The notes under the pieces are model-generated. The model was not told where the DNA came from. It saw nothing but the letters and a program-made list of their open reading frames with translations, and made no database searches. A stretch of 64,000 nucleotides of DNA from Actinomycetospora chibensis (lineage in GTDB: Bacteria; Actinomycetota; Actinomycetes; Mycobacteriales; Pseudonocardiaceae), in contig NZ_JAQZAM010000006.1 of the NCBI RefSeq assembly GCF_028737215.1, positions 124,001-188,000 of the forward strand, written 5' to 3'. Of the stretch, positions 45,227 to 53,070 are shown one piece after another. The position numbers and the translations under genes were made by a program. The stretch's first letter is position 1. Every line of letters begins with the position of its first letter.

Positions 45227-46207
45227 GTGGACGACCTCCTCGACTGGGTCGACGACCCGGACGCGGGCTGGAGCGTCGGCACGTTCGGCGCGCTCGCCGA
45301 GTTCCTGCGCGACCCCGACGAGCCGGCCGAGGTGGTGCACGCGCCGCGCCGGGCCTCGGTGGTCACGCCACGCGGGGGCGTCGCCGTCGCGCTGACCGAC
45401 GACGTCCTGCCGGTCGCCTGGGAGCGCCGGGCCGGCGAGAGCTGGAGCCAGGCCGTCGCGCTGTGCCTGCCGCTGCCCTCGGGCGGGCGGTCGGTCATCA
45501 CCGAGCTCGGGCCCGACGGGGACGCGCTGCGCGCCGGGGACCGCGGGGCGGTGCTCGTCGACCTCGGCGTCGGGGCGCCGCACCTCGAGGCGTGCGTGCG
45601 GACCAGCGACCCGTCGCTGCTGGCCGAGCTCCGGGCGGTCGAGGGGCGACCCCTCGCGGAGGCCGGGCACCTGGCCGCGGCGCTGGTCGAGGCCGGCCCG
45701 CACCGTGTGTTCCGCACCGGGGTCGCGCGGCTCGAGGTGTTCACCCCGATCCCGCCGCCGACCGGCGCCAGCCCGGACGGTCCGCACACCCACCTGCTGC
45801 CGCGCCTGCTCGCCCGGGGCCGGACGCACGCGGCGACGGACCCGATCCCGGCCGGTCACGTGCCGGGAGCGATCATCCATCTCCCGCATCCGACCCGGGC
45901 CGTCGACGGGCAACGCATTCCGACGCGCGCCGACCGGCACCGCCGGGGCCAGGAGATGCTGGCTCGGTTCGGCGATCCGGCGGTGACGGCGACGAAGGCG
46001 GCGGCCGACGACGCGCTGGCGACGTCGACGGAGCCGCCCGCGTGGGCGCTGCGGCGCGAGTACCGGGCGGCGGTGGAGCTGGCGCTACGGCAGTGCGAGG
46101 AGCTGTCGCCCGATCATCCCCACGTCGAGGCGTGGCGACGGCACATCCCGCGGGAGCGGGCGGACGGCCACGAGCAGCCGCTCACCCACGACCCCGCCCA
46201 GTCGTGA
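45227..46207 (+). CDS. Conserved hypothetical protein
   Basis: 326 residues from GTG 45227, 8 nt after the valS stop, so probably co-transcribed. VDDLLDWVDDPDAGWSVGTFGALAEFLRDPDEPAEVV opens with a helix-rich module (about 1-36). A mixed alpha/beta domain follows, and the C-terminal third is basic with HRRGQEMLARFGDPAVTATK. No catalytic motif, signal peptide or membrane helix seen. I do not recognise the family. Confidence 0.65.
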   Translation: MDDLLDWVDDPDAGWSVGTFGALAEFLRDPDEPAEVVHAPRRASVVTPRGGVAVALTDDVLPVAWERRAGESWSQAVALCLPLPSGGRSVITELGPDGDALRAGDRGAVLVDLGVGAPHLEACVRTSDPSLLAELRAVEGRPLAEAGHLAAALVEAGPHRVFRTGVARLEVFTPIPPPTGASPDGPHTHLLPRLLARGRTHAATDPIPAGHVPGAIIHLPHPTRAVDGQRIPTRADRHRRGQEMLARFGDPAVTATKAAADDALATSTEPPAWALRREYRAAVELALRQCEELSPDHPHVEAWRRHIPRERADGHEQPLTHDPAQS

Positions 46208-46244
46208 GCCCGGTCGTGACCGGTCGGGCGGTGAGCGGGGTGGC

Positions 46245-46562
46245 TCAGTCCTGGAGCTCGGACTGCGGTGTGATCGCGAACCGGAACTCGTCGCCGTCGC
46301 CGCGCTCGGCGTCCGGGACGCGCTCGACGTCGAGCACCTTGTCGTCGAGGGCCGACGCCGCCTGGGGCTCGAGGAAGATGACGGCGCCGCCACCTTCGAG
46401 CACGGTGTCGTCCGCCGCGGGGGTGGGTGCCACGGAGAGCTCGAGGCCCTCCTCCGCCATGTTGGGCGTGGCTGCGATGCGCAGACCCGACCCCTCAGGC
46501 ATCTCATTGGTCTCGAGGATGGACGAGATCGCCTCGGCCGCCGTCTCCGTCAGTGCCAGCAT
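46245..46562 (-). CDS. HesB/IscA-like protein lacking cysteines
   Basis: A 105-residue protein with the beta-rich HesB/IscA fold pattern. MLALTETAAEAISSILE, GSGLRIAATPNMAEEGLELS and AVIFLEPQAASALDDKVLDV correspond to the domain strands and helices. The three cluster-binding cysteines of IscA are all absent, so it should not carry an Fe-S cluster in the usual way. Acidic overall. A TATGGT box 8 nt before the ATG predicts a leaderless mRNA. Confidence 0.75.
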   Translation of the reverse strand: MLALTETAAEAISSILETNEMPEGSGLRIAATPNMAEEGLELSVAPTPAADDTVLEGGGAVIFLEPQAASALDDKVLDVERVPDAERGDGDEFRFAITPQSELQD

Positions 46563-46570
46563 GCCTCGTT

Positions 46571-46576
46571 ACCATA
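46571..46576 (-). promoter_or_regulatory. -10 box of the HesB-like gene, leaderless
   Basis: TATGGT on the minus strand ends 8 nt before ATG 46562. The MtrA-like box lies immediately upstream of it. Confidence 0.5.
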
Positions 46577-46578
46577 CG

Positions 46579-46595
46579 GATCACGGATTGGTCAC
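46579..46595. promoter_or_regulatory. MtrA-like direct-repeat box, second copy
   Basis: GATCACGGATTGGTCAC, 16 of 17 bases identical to the box at 6627-6643, in the divergent region between the HesB-like and winged-helix genes. A related partial copy, CCAATCCGTGATC, lies at 2279-2291. Confidence 0.4.
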
Positions 46596-46678
46596 GCACG
46601 TGGATGCGCGTGCCGTCACGCGACCGAATCCCCAGCTCAGGCCAGAACGACTGCCCGAACACGGAGGGGAACGACCGA

Positions 46679-47812
46679 ATGGCCCTCCCGGTGAGCCCTG
46701 ACCCCACCGATCGGCGCGCGGCCGTACTCCGAATGCTCGAGGCGTCACCGGACGGCCTCTCCGACGCCGCCCTCGCCCAGGCGCTCGGCGACGGCACCCG
46801 CCCCCAGACGGTCAACCAGCTCTGCCGGCGCCTGGTCGCCGAGGGCGCGCTCGTGCGCGTCGGCACCCGTCCGATCCTCAACCGCCTCCCCACTCCTCCC
46901 GCCCGCCGCCGGGGTCGGAAGACCACGGCTACCCCGGGTGCTCCGGACTCGACTCCCGAGGCGCCGCCCACGGAGCTGCGTGCGCGCAGGACCGGCAGCC
47001 GACGGGCGGGGACGGCCACGCCGCCGAAGAGCGGCCGCGAGTCCGCCGACCTCACGACCCCCACGCCGGACGCTTCGGAAACCGAAGCAACTCCCGCAAC
47101 GGAATCGGCCCGACGGGCCCAGAAGGCAAGCCGCGCGAAGAGCGGCCGCGTGACCGCCGACGTCACGACCCCTCCGCCGGACGCTTCGGAAACCGAAGCA
47201 TCTCCCGCGAGTGAGGCCACCCCCGAGCCGCAGGACACGCCCGCGTCGTCGGCGAAGCCGAAGCGGCGGAAGCAGAGCGCGGCCGAGAGCGCGGCTCCCG
47301 CGCCCGACCCCATACAGGCGCCCGAGCACGCCGAGCCGACCCCGGGCGTCGACACCCCGGCGACGTCGCAGACCGAAGCCGACGCCCCGACCTGCGGGCC
47401 GCCACCGTTCGACGCGCTGCAGGCGTGGTCGCGGGTGGCGAACGTGCAGGCGCTCGTCGCGGACTGGCTGGTGCGGCGGGGGGCGACGCTGCGCTCGGCC
47501 ACTCTCGACGGGCAGGGACCGACCCGGGACCTCGTCGCGTCCCTCGACGGCGACGACGTGCACGTCGAGGTCACGGGATGGCCCGCGGACGGTGCACGGA
47601 CGCATCCGACGACGATCGCCGGCGACTGGTTCGCCGGCGCGGAGCAGGCGGCGGCGCAGCGACGCCGCGCACACCCGCGGGCCCGCATCGTCATCGCGCT
47701 GCCCGACACGCGGCGCTACCGCAGCCTCACCGAGCAGCGCGCGACGTCGTTGGCGGGCGCGAATGCCGAGGTGTGGTTCGTCGACCCGGCGGGGTCCGTC
47801 CAGGCCCGGTGA
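46679..47812 (+). CDS. Winged-helix protein with disordered linker and PD-(D/E)XK-like domain
   Basis: 377 residues from ATG 46679 with GGAGGGGA upstream. A winged helix lies at about 10-65 (LSDAALAQALGDGTRPQTVN, LCRRLVAEGALVRVG). Then comes a 170-residue disordered Pro/Thr/Glu/Lys linker containing a 37-codon tandem duplication. The C-terminal domain (about 240-377) has VADWLVRRGATLRSA, PTRDLVASLDGDDVHVEVTG and ARIVIALPDTRRYRSL, the layout of PD-(D/E)XK nuclease-like folds. The usual Lys after Glu-Val is Thr here, so catalysis is doubtful. It may bind DNA at both ends. Function unknown. Confidence 0.75.
   Translation: MALPVSPDPTDRRAAVLRMLEASPDGLSDAALAQALGDGTRPQTVNQLCRRLVAEGALVRVGTRPILNRLPTPPARRRGRKTTATPGAPDSTPEAPPTELRARRTGSRRAGTATPPKSGRESADLTTPTPDASETEATPATESARRAQKASRAKSGRVTADVTTPPPDASETEASPASEATPEPQDTPASSAKPKRRKQSAAESAAPAPDPIQAPEHAEPTPGVDTPATSQTEADAPTCGPPPFDALQAWSRVANVQALVADWLVRRGATLRSATLDGQGPTRDLVASLDGDDVHVEVTGWPADGARTHPTTIAGDWFAGAEQAAAQRRRAHPRARIVIALPDTRRYRSLTEQRATSLAGANAEVWFVDPAGSVQAR
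47026..47210 (+). repeat. Tandem duplication inside the linker of the winged-helix gene
   Basis: Two copies of about 74 bp, at 47026-47099 and 47137-47210, offset by 111 bp (37 codons). Both contain GACGCTTCGGAAACCGAAGC and encode KSGR..AD.TTP.PDASETEA. Confidence 0.85.
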
Positions 47813-47884
47813 GGCTTGCCTACCGGTTCGTGTCCAACGACCCGGGGTAGGACCCCGGTGCCACCACGCGAACGAGAGGGCCCC

Positions 47885-48394
47885 ATGTCCGCCGACATCA
47901 CCGAGATGATCCTCGACGACCACGACTGGTTCCGCCGCCAGTTCCTGCACCTGGCCGACCTGCGCGAGCAGCCCGAGGAGGCCGAGAAGGTCTGGGACAG
48001 CCTGGCGGTCCAGCTCGAGATCCACGCCTCCGCCGAGGAGCAGCACTTCTACCCGTCGATGGCCCGTCGCGCGGACGACGAGGAGGCCTCGGCGACCGAG
48101 GACGCGATCGGCGACCACGACGAGATCCGCGCGGGCACCGAGAAGGCGCGTGCCGCGACCGTCGGCAGCCAGGAGTGGTGGGACGCCATCGACGAGACCG
48201 ACAAGGCGAACAACCACCACATGGCCGAGGAGGAGAGCGACGACCTCGCGCCCTTCCGCAGGGTCACCTCGCTCGCGTTCCGCCAGGAGCTGGGCGCGAA
48301 GTTCGAGCAGTTCAAGGTCGAGCACGCCGAGGGTCGTGGTCTGTCCTTCGAGCAGAAGGACGCCGAGGAGTACGTGGAGGCCGTGACCTCCTGA
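47885..48394 (+). CDS. Hemerythrin HHE-domain protein
   Basis: A 169-residue four-helix protein. DDHDWFRRQF, IHASAEEQHFYPSM, GDHDEIRAG and NNHHMAEEESDDL supply the histidines and acids of a di-iron hemerythrin-like site. It probably binds oxygen or nitric oxide, or senses iron or redox state. ATG 47885 follows GAGAGG. It stands alone between the winged-helix gene and the convergent Hsp70-like gene. Confidence 0.88.
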   Translation: MSADITEMILDDHDWFRRQFLHLADLREQPEEAEKVWDSLAVQLEIHASAEEQHFYPSMARRADDEEASATEDAIGDHDEIRAGTEKARAATVGSQEWWDAIDETDKANNHHMAEEESDDLAPFRRVTSLAFRQELGAKFEQFKVEHAEGRGLSFEQKDAEEYVEAVTS

Positions 48395-48418
48395 CCTCGC
48401 CGCCCGGGCTCGAGGGGG

Positions 48419-49570
48419 TCAGCGCGGCGGGGTCAGCGGCGGGTCCCCGCCCTGGTCGAACCCGATCGGGATGATCGGGGACACGGCGTCGGCGTTCGGC
48501 GCGAGGCCGGGGATGTCGGGATCGGTGACGAGCACCGCGGCGGACCCGGCCAGGACGAAGACCAGAAGCGTGGACAGCGCGGGCACGACCCAGCCCGGCC
48601 GCTCGCCGCGTGGGCCCTCGGCGCGCGGCAGGGGGACGAGCGCGCCGTCCGGCAGCGGGAAGCCGTCGGTCGGGCACGGGTCGTCCACCGGGCCGGCGTC
48701 CTCCTCGTACCGCGGAAGCACCAGGGCCGCGGCCCACGGCAGGGAGCCGGCCTCCGGGGGAGCCCAGAGCAGTGTCGCGTCGGCGCCCTCCGGGTCGGTC
48801 AGATGCTCCACGACCGGCGTCTCACGGTCGGCCACGACGATCGTGAGGACGTCGGTTACGTCGTCGCCGAGGCCGTCGGTGATGATCTCGAGCAGCGCGT
48901 GCTCGACGAGGCGCGTGAACTCGCCGCGGGTGAGGTAGACCTCGGCCTCGCCCGCGGTCACCACCAGCTCCTCGCCGTCCGAGACGCACATGATGCGGCG
49001 GGCCTCGCGCAGCTCGCGGGACAGGTGGGCGGCGTCGCGCCGGCCGACGGCGTCGGAGCGGTCACGCAGCGAATCGGCGAGCTCCGGCGCGACGACCGCG
49101 AGCTTGGCGTGCACGACACCCGCCAGCAGGCCGTCGAGGCGCGCGTTCAGGTCGACCGCACCGCCCTCGGCGATCTCGACGCCGTCGTCGGCGGCGCGTA
49201 CCGGCCACACGGCGAGCTCGTCGCCCCGGGTGTCGACGACCACTGCAGCCGTGCCCGCGGGCGAGCGCGCGAGCTGGTCTCCGGCCCACGCCACCGCGTC
49301 GGGCAGCCAGGAGGGGTCGGGCAGGCCCGCGAGGCTGACGGCTTCGGTCAGGACCGCGAACCGGTGCTCGTCGAGGTCGCCGGGCACCACGAGCACGAGG
49401 TGGTCGGGCTGACTGCCCTCGGCAGCCACGAGCTCGGCCAGCGAGGCGCCCAGCACCTCGGTGTCACCGTCGGCGAGCTCCGCGTCGATCGCGCGGTACT
49501 CGGCCTCGTCCACCCGGATCGCCGCCAGGGAGCCAGGGACGGCTTCCAGCACCATGACCCACCGGTCCAC
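48419..49570 (-). CDS. Degenerate Hsp70-like protein with C-terminal membrane anchor
   Basis: 383 residues. The segment AAVVVDTRGDELAVWPVRAA at about 107-126 resembles the phosphate-2 loop of Hsp70 ATPases but lacks its glycine-rich DxGGGT form. REARRIMCVSDGEELVVTAG and EVYLTRGEFTRLVEHALLEI resemble the following Hsp70 subdomain. A single membrane helix lies at about 330-352 (PALSTLLVFVLAGSAAVLV) with a short Pro-rich outer tail. It probably binds partners rather than hydrolysing ATP. Divergent from the two-component system. Confidence 0.65.
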   Translation of the reverse strand: MDRWVMVLEAVPGSLAAIRVDEAEYRAIDAELADGDTEVLGASLAELVAAEGSQPDHLVLVVPGDLDEHRFAVLTEAVSLAGLPDPSWLPDAVAWAGDQLARSPAGTAAVVVDTRGDELAVWPVRAADDGVEIAEGGAVDLNARLDGLLAGVVHAKLAVVAPELADSLRDRSDAVGRRDAAHLSRELREARRIMCVSDGEELVVTAGEAEVYLTRGEFTRLVEHALLEIITDGLGDDVTDVLTIVVADRETPVVEHLTDPEGADATLLWAPPEAGSLPWAAALVLPRYEEDAGPVDDPCPTDGFPLPDGALVPLPRAEGPRGERPGWVVPALSTLLVFVLAGSAAVLVTDPDIPGLAPNADAVSPIIPIGFDQGGDPPLTPPR

Positions 49571-49596
49571 GTCTCCCCCTCCAGCCGCTGTACTCC

Positions 49597-49669
49597 GAAC
49601 AGGTCAATCTTCACTCGTCTGTTCAATCGACGAACGCGTGACGTTAGCCGGTTGCCGGGATCTTCACTC
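49597..49669. promoter_or_regulatory. Divergent regulatory region of the Hsp70-like and sensor kinase genes
   Basis: Contains an inverted repeat GAACAG (49597-49602) / CTGTTC (49619-49624) and two copies of ATCTTCACTC (49607-49616 and 49660-49669). Possible binding site for the adjacent response regulator. Confidence 0.3.
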
Positions 49670-49768
49670 ATCGGTGATCGAGAGTGATAGTCCGTTCGGC
49701 GATTGGGCGAGGACATGTCCGTTAGGCTCGCGCTCCTCGCCCGGGCAGGTGCGCCGACGGGAGGTGTG

Positions 49769-50920
49769 GTGATCACCGCCGACGCCTCCCCGCGCGCCCG
49801 CACCCATCCCCACCTCGTGCCACTGTGGCGGGGGCTGGTGGTCTACCGGGTCGTGGCGCTGGTCGCGGCCGTGGTCAACATCGTGCGCTTCGACGACGAG
49901 TGGGCACGCCCGGTGCTCGGGATCGTGGTGGTCGCCGCGATGGCCGTCTGGACCGCGATCTCCTCGCGGCGCTACCTGCGCTCCGGCGACCCGGCCACCG
50001 CTGTCGCCGACCTCCTGCTGACCGCGCTCGCGACCGCGTCGACGCTGCTCGTCGACACCCCCGACCGCCTCGCCGCGGGTGGCCCGGTGATCACGACCGT
50101 CTGGTCGGCGGGCCCGGTGCTCGCCCTGGCGATCGCGTTCGGGTGGCGGGGCGGGCTGTCCGGCGCGCTGGTCACCCTCGCCGTCCTGTTCGGGGTGCGC
50201 CGCGCGCTCGACGCCGACCTGCTCTTCGACGCCCAGCTGCTGCTCGTCGCCGGGCTCGCCGTCGGGCTGGCGGCCGACACGATGCGCCGCTCGGTCGAGC
50301 AGCTGCGCGCCGCCGCCGCCCGCGAAGCAGCGACGGCCGAGCGCGAGCGACTGGCCCGCGACATCCACGACGGCGTGCTGCAGGTGCTGGCCCTCGTCCG
50401 CCGGCGCGGCGACGAGCTCGCCCGCCACGGGGTCGACGCGCCCGCCGTCGAGCTCGCCCGCCTCGCCGGGGAGCAGGAGGTCGCGCTGCGCCGCCTGATC
50501 ACCTCGGCGCCCGTGCCGGCGTCCGACGGCACGGTCGACCTGTCCTCGCGCCTCGCCGGCCTGCTGCCGACGCACGCCTCGCTCGCGGTGCCCGCGCACG
50601 CCGTGCCCCTGCCCGCGACCGTCGTCGACGAGCTCGCAGCCGTGCTCCGCGAGGCCGTCACCAACGCCGCGGAGCACGCCCCGGACGCCGGGTTGTGGGT
50701 GCTGGTCGAGGCCGACGACGACGCGGTCACCGTGAGCGTGCGCGACGACGGTCCCGGCATCCCGGACGGGCGCCTGGAGCAGGCCGCAGCGGAGGGCCAC
50801 CTCGGCGTCGCGGGATCGATGCGCGGGCGCGTCCGGGACCTCGGCGGCACCCTGTCGCTGCACACCGGCCCCGGCGAGGGCACGGAGTGGGAGATCGTCG
50901 TTCCGCGCAAGGAGGCGTGA
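49769..50920 (+). CDS. MacS-like sensor histidine kinase
   Basis: About 383 residues. Five or six membrane helices occupy roughly residues 20-175. A HisKA_3 dimerisation helix carries the phosphorylated histidine in ERLARDIHDGVLQ (His200). The ATPase has the N-box REAVTNAAEHA, the G1 box RDDGPGIP and the G2-like GHLGVAGSMRGRV. The layout fits the NarL-type MacS (DUF5931) kinases. GTG 49769 is chosen because GGGAGG lies 4 nt upstream and it leaves the usual short N-terminus; ATG 49715 is an alternative. Coupled to the regulator by TGATG. Confidence 0.88.
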   Translation: MITADASPRARTHPHLVPLWRGLVVYRVVALVAAVVNIVRFDDEWARPVLGIVVVAAMAVWTAISSRRYLRSGDPATAVADLLLTALATASTLLVDTPDRLAAGGPVITTVWSAGPVLALAIAFGWRGGLSGALVTLAVLFGVRRALDADLLFDAQLLLVAGLAVGLAADTMRRSVEQLRAAAAREAATAERERLARDIHDGVLQVLALVRRRGDELARHGVDAPAVELARLAGEQEVALRRLITSAPVPASDGTVDLSSRLAGLLPTHASLAVPAHAVPLPATVVDELAAVLREAVTNAAEHAPDAGLWVLVEADDDAVTVSVRDDGPGIPDGRLEQAAAEGHLGVAGSMRGRVRDLGGTLSLHTGPGEGTEWEIVVPRKEA

Positions 50921-51558
50921 TGGTCCGCGTCATGGTCGTCGACGACCACCCGATCTGGCGCGAGGGCGTCGCCCGCGACCTCACCGAACGCGACATCGAG
51001 ATCGTCGCCACCGCCCCGGACGGGGCCGCTGCAGTGCGGATCGCGCGCGCCGTGCGGCCCGACGTCGTGCTCATGGACCTGCAGCTCCCGGAGCTCTCCG
51101 GCGCCGAGGCGACGGCGGCGATCCGGGAGGCGCTGCCCGACACCCGCGTCCTCGTGCTCTCGGCGAGCACCGAGCACGGCCACGTCCTCGAGGCCGTGCG
51201 GGCGGGCGCGTCGGGCTACCTCGTCAAGTCGGCCGGCATGGAGGAGCTCGTCGACGCGATCGACCGCACGGCCCGCGGGCAGGCCGTCTTCTCGCCCGGG
51301 CTGGCCGGGCTCGTGCTCGGCGAGTACCGGCGGCTCGAGTCCGAGGGCCCCGACGAGCCGCGCCTCACCCCGCGCGAGACCGAGGTCCTGCGCCTCGTCG
51401 CCAAGGGGCTGACGGCCCGGGCCATCGCCACGCGGCTGACGCTCTCGCACCGGACCGTCGAGAACCACGTCCAGAACTCACTGCGCAAGCTGCAGCTCAC
51501 CAACCGCGTGGAGCTGACGAGGTATGCCATCGAACGCGGTCTGGACGCCGACGAGTGA
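50920..51558 (+). CDS. NarL/FixJ-family response regulator
   Basis: A 212-residue regulator. The receiver domain has VVDDHPIWREGV, the phosphorylated Asp53 in LMDLQLPELSG, and the conserved Lys in GYLVKSAG. The LuxR-type DNA-binding domain at about 149-205 carries LTPRETEVLRLVAKGLTARA and HRTVENHVQNSLRKL. The start overlaps the kinase stop by one base with GGAGG upstream, so both are produced together. Confidence 0.93.
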   Translation: MVRVMVVDDHPIWREGVARDLTERDIEIVATAPDGAAAVRIARAVRPDVVLMDLQLPELSGAEATAAIREALPDTRVLVLSASTEHGHVLEAVRAGASGYLVKSAGMEELVDAIDRTARGQAVFSPGLAGLVLGEYRRLESEGPDEPRLTPRETEVLRLVAKGLTARAIATRLTLSHRTVENHVQNSLRKLQLTNRVELTRYAIERGLDADE

Positions 51559-51598
51559 CGGGCCCCGGGGCCGGCCGAGCATCGGCCCCAGCTCGACA

Positions 51599-51612
51599 TG
51601 TCCGTACGGACA
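51599..51612. promoter_or_regulatory. Palindromic operator-like site before the carotenoid oxygenase
   Basis: TGTCCGTACGGACA, a perfect 14-bp palindrome 16 bp before ATG 51629 and 40 bp after the response regulator gene. The size and symmetry suit a TetR-like repressor; no such gene is adjacent. Confidence 0.45.
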
Positions 51613-51628
51613 GGTTGAGGGTGGGGCC

Positions 51629-53020
51629 ATGGCCACCACGCCCGCCCCCGCCCCGATCGGGCGTCGCCCGGAGCTCGGCGGGCGGTTCACCCCCGTGCCC
51701 GACGAGATCGACGCCGTCGACCTCCCCGTCGAGGGGACCCTGCCGCCCGAGCTCACCGGGCGCTACCTGCGCAACGGCCCCAACCGGCTGCCCGGCGAGG
51801 AGCCCGGCCACCTCTTCACCGCGCACGGAATGCTGCACGGCGTGCGTCTGCGCGAGGGGCGCGCGGAGTGGTACCGCAACCGCTGGGTGCGCACCCGCGC
51901 GCTCGAGGGGCACCCGTTCCTGTCCGAGGCCGGCGTCGACCTGGCCGCGGTCCCCGCGAACACCCACGTCATCGAGCACGGCGGGCGGCTGTTCGCGCTG
52001 GTCGAGAACGGGCTGCCCTACGAGGTGGACGCCGACCTCGGCACCGTCGGGCCCTGCGACTTCGGCGGACGCCTCACCACGGCGATGACCGCGCACCCGA
52101 AGACCGACCCGGTCAGCGGCGACCTGCACTTCTTCGGCTACTCGCCGTTCCCGCCGTTCCTGACCTACCACCGGCTCTCCGCCGACGGCGGCGACCTCGT
52201 CAGCCGCGGGGTCGACGTCGCGGGGCCGACGATGATGCACGACTTCGCGGTCACCGCCGAGCACGTCGTGTGGCTCGACCTGCCGATGACCTTCCAATGG
52301 CAGCGGATGGCGACGGGCATGCCGTTCGGCTGGGACGAGTCGTACGGGGCGCGCCTCGGCGTGATGCGCCAGGACGACCCCGCGGGCGCGGTGACGTGGT
52401 TCGACGTCGACCCCTGCTACGTCTTCCACGTGGGCGGGGCGCACAGCGACGACGACGGGCGCGTGGTGGTGGACGGCGCGCGCTACGCGCCCGCGGACGT
52501 CGGGGTGATGTGGGGCGGGCCCGTACCGGGCGACCCCGCGGCGGCCGCCGCGGCGACGGGCGCGGCCCGGATGCACCGCTGGGTGCTCGACCCGCGCGAC
52601 GGCTCGGTGACCGAGACGGCGCTCGAGGAGCGGGGCGTCGAGTTCCCGACGATCGACGAGGCGCTGGTGGGCCGCCCGGCGCGCTGGCGCTACGCCGTCG
52701 CCGACCGCGGGGCGGGCGGCGAGCGGGCCGGCGCCGTGGTCAAGGTCGACAGCGACGGCACTCTGGCCGCCCACGAGCTGGGCCCCGACGTCGTGGCCGG
52801 CGAGGCCGTGTTCGTCGCGTCCGAGGCACCCGGGCGCGCCGAGGACGACGGCTGGCTGCTGACGATCACCACGACGCGCGACGGCGCGGCGTCCCGGCTG
52901 CTGGTGCTCGACGCGACGGACGTCAGCGGGCCCCCGGTCGCCGCGGTGACCCTCCCCCGCGGCGTGCCCTCGGGCTTCCACGGCAGCTGGATTCCCGACA
53001 GGTGCGCTCCGCGCATGTGA
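51629..53020 (+). CDS. Carotenoid oxygenase (RPE65/CCD family)
   Basis: A 463-residue seven-bladed propeller dioxygenase. The four iron-ligand histidines are visible in MTAHPKTD, MMHDFAVT, VFHVGGAH and GFHGSW, and GRYLRNGPNRL opens the fold. It cleaves a carotenoid, apocarotenoid or stilbene-like double bond with O2. The normal C-terminus (SGFHGSWIPD) is followed by only six residues. The stop TGA lies inside palindromic repeat B, so the end of the gene is formed by the repeat. ATG 51629 follows GAGGGTGG. Confidence 0.9.
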   Translation: MATTPAPAPIGRRPELGGRFTPVPDEIDAVDLPVEGTLPPELTGRYLRNGPNRLPGEEPGHLFTAHGMLHGVRLREGRAEWYRNRWVRTRALEGHPFLSEAGVDLAAVPANTHVIEHGGRLFALVENGLPYEVDADLGTVGPCDFGGRLTTAMTAHPKTDPVSGDLHFFGYSPFPPFLTYHRLSADGGDLVSRGVDVAGPTMMHDFAVTAEHVVWLDLPMTFQWQRMATGMPFGWDESYGARLGVMRQDDPAGAVTWFDVDPCYVFHVGGAHSDDDGRVVVDGARYAPADVGVMWGGPVPGDPAAAAAATGAARMHRWVLDPRDGSVTETALEERGVEFPTIDEALVGRPARWRYAVADRGAGGERAGAVVKVDSDGTLAAHELGPDVVAGEAVFVASEAPGRAEDDGWLLTITTTRDGAASRLLVLDATDVSGPPVAAVTLPRGVPSGFHGSWIPDRCAPRM

Positions 53021-53069
53021 GCACTTCGGAGTGCCATGGCACTCCGAAGTGCTCACATGCCGAAGGCAC
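53002..53069. repeat. Palindromic repeat, family copy B
   Basis: A 48-bp perfect palindrome (arms 53013-53036 and 53037-53060, no spacer) with outer GTGC/GCAC. The 40-bp core differs from copy A only at its centre. It overlaps the oxygenase stop codon and also faces the convergent SirB1-like gene. Confidence 0.85.
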
Positions 53070-53070
53070 C

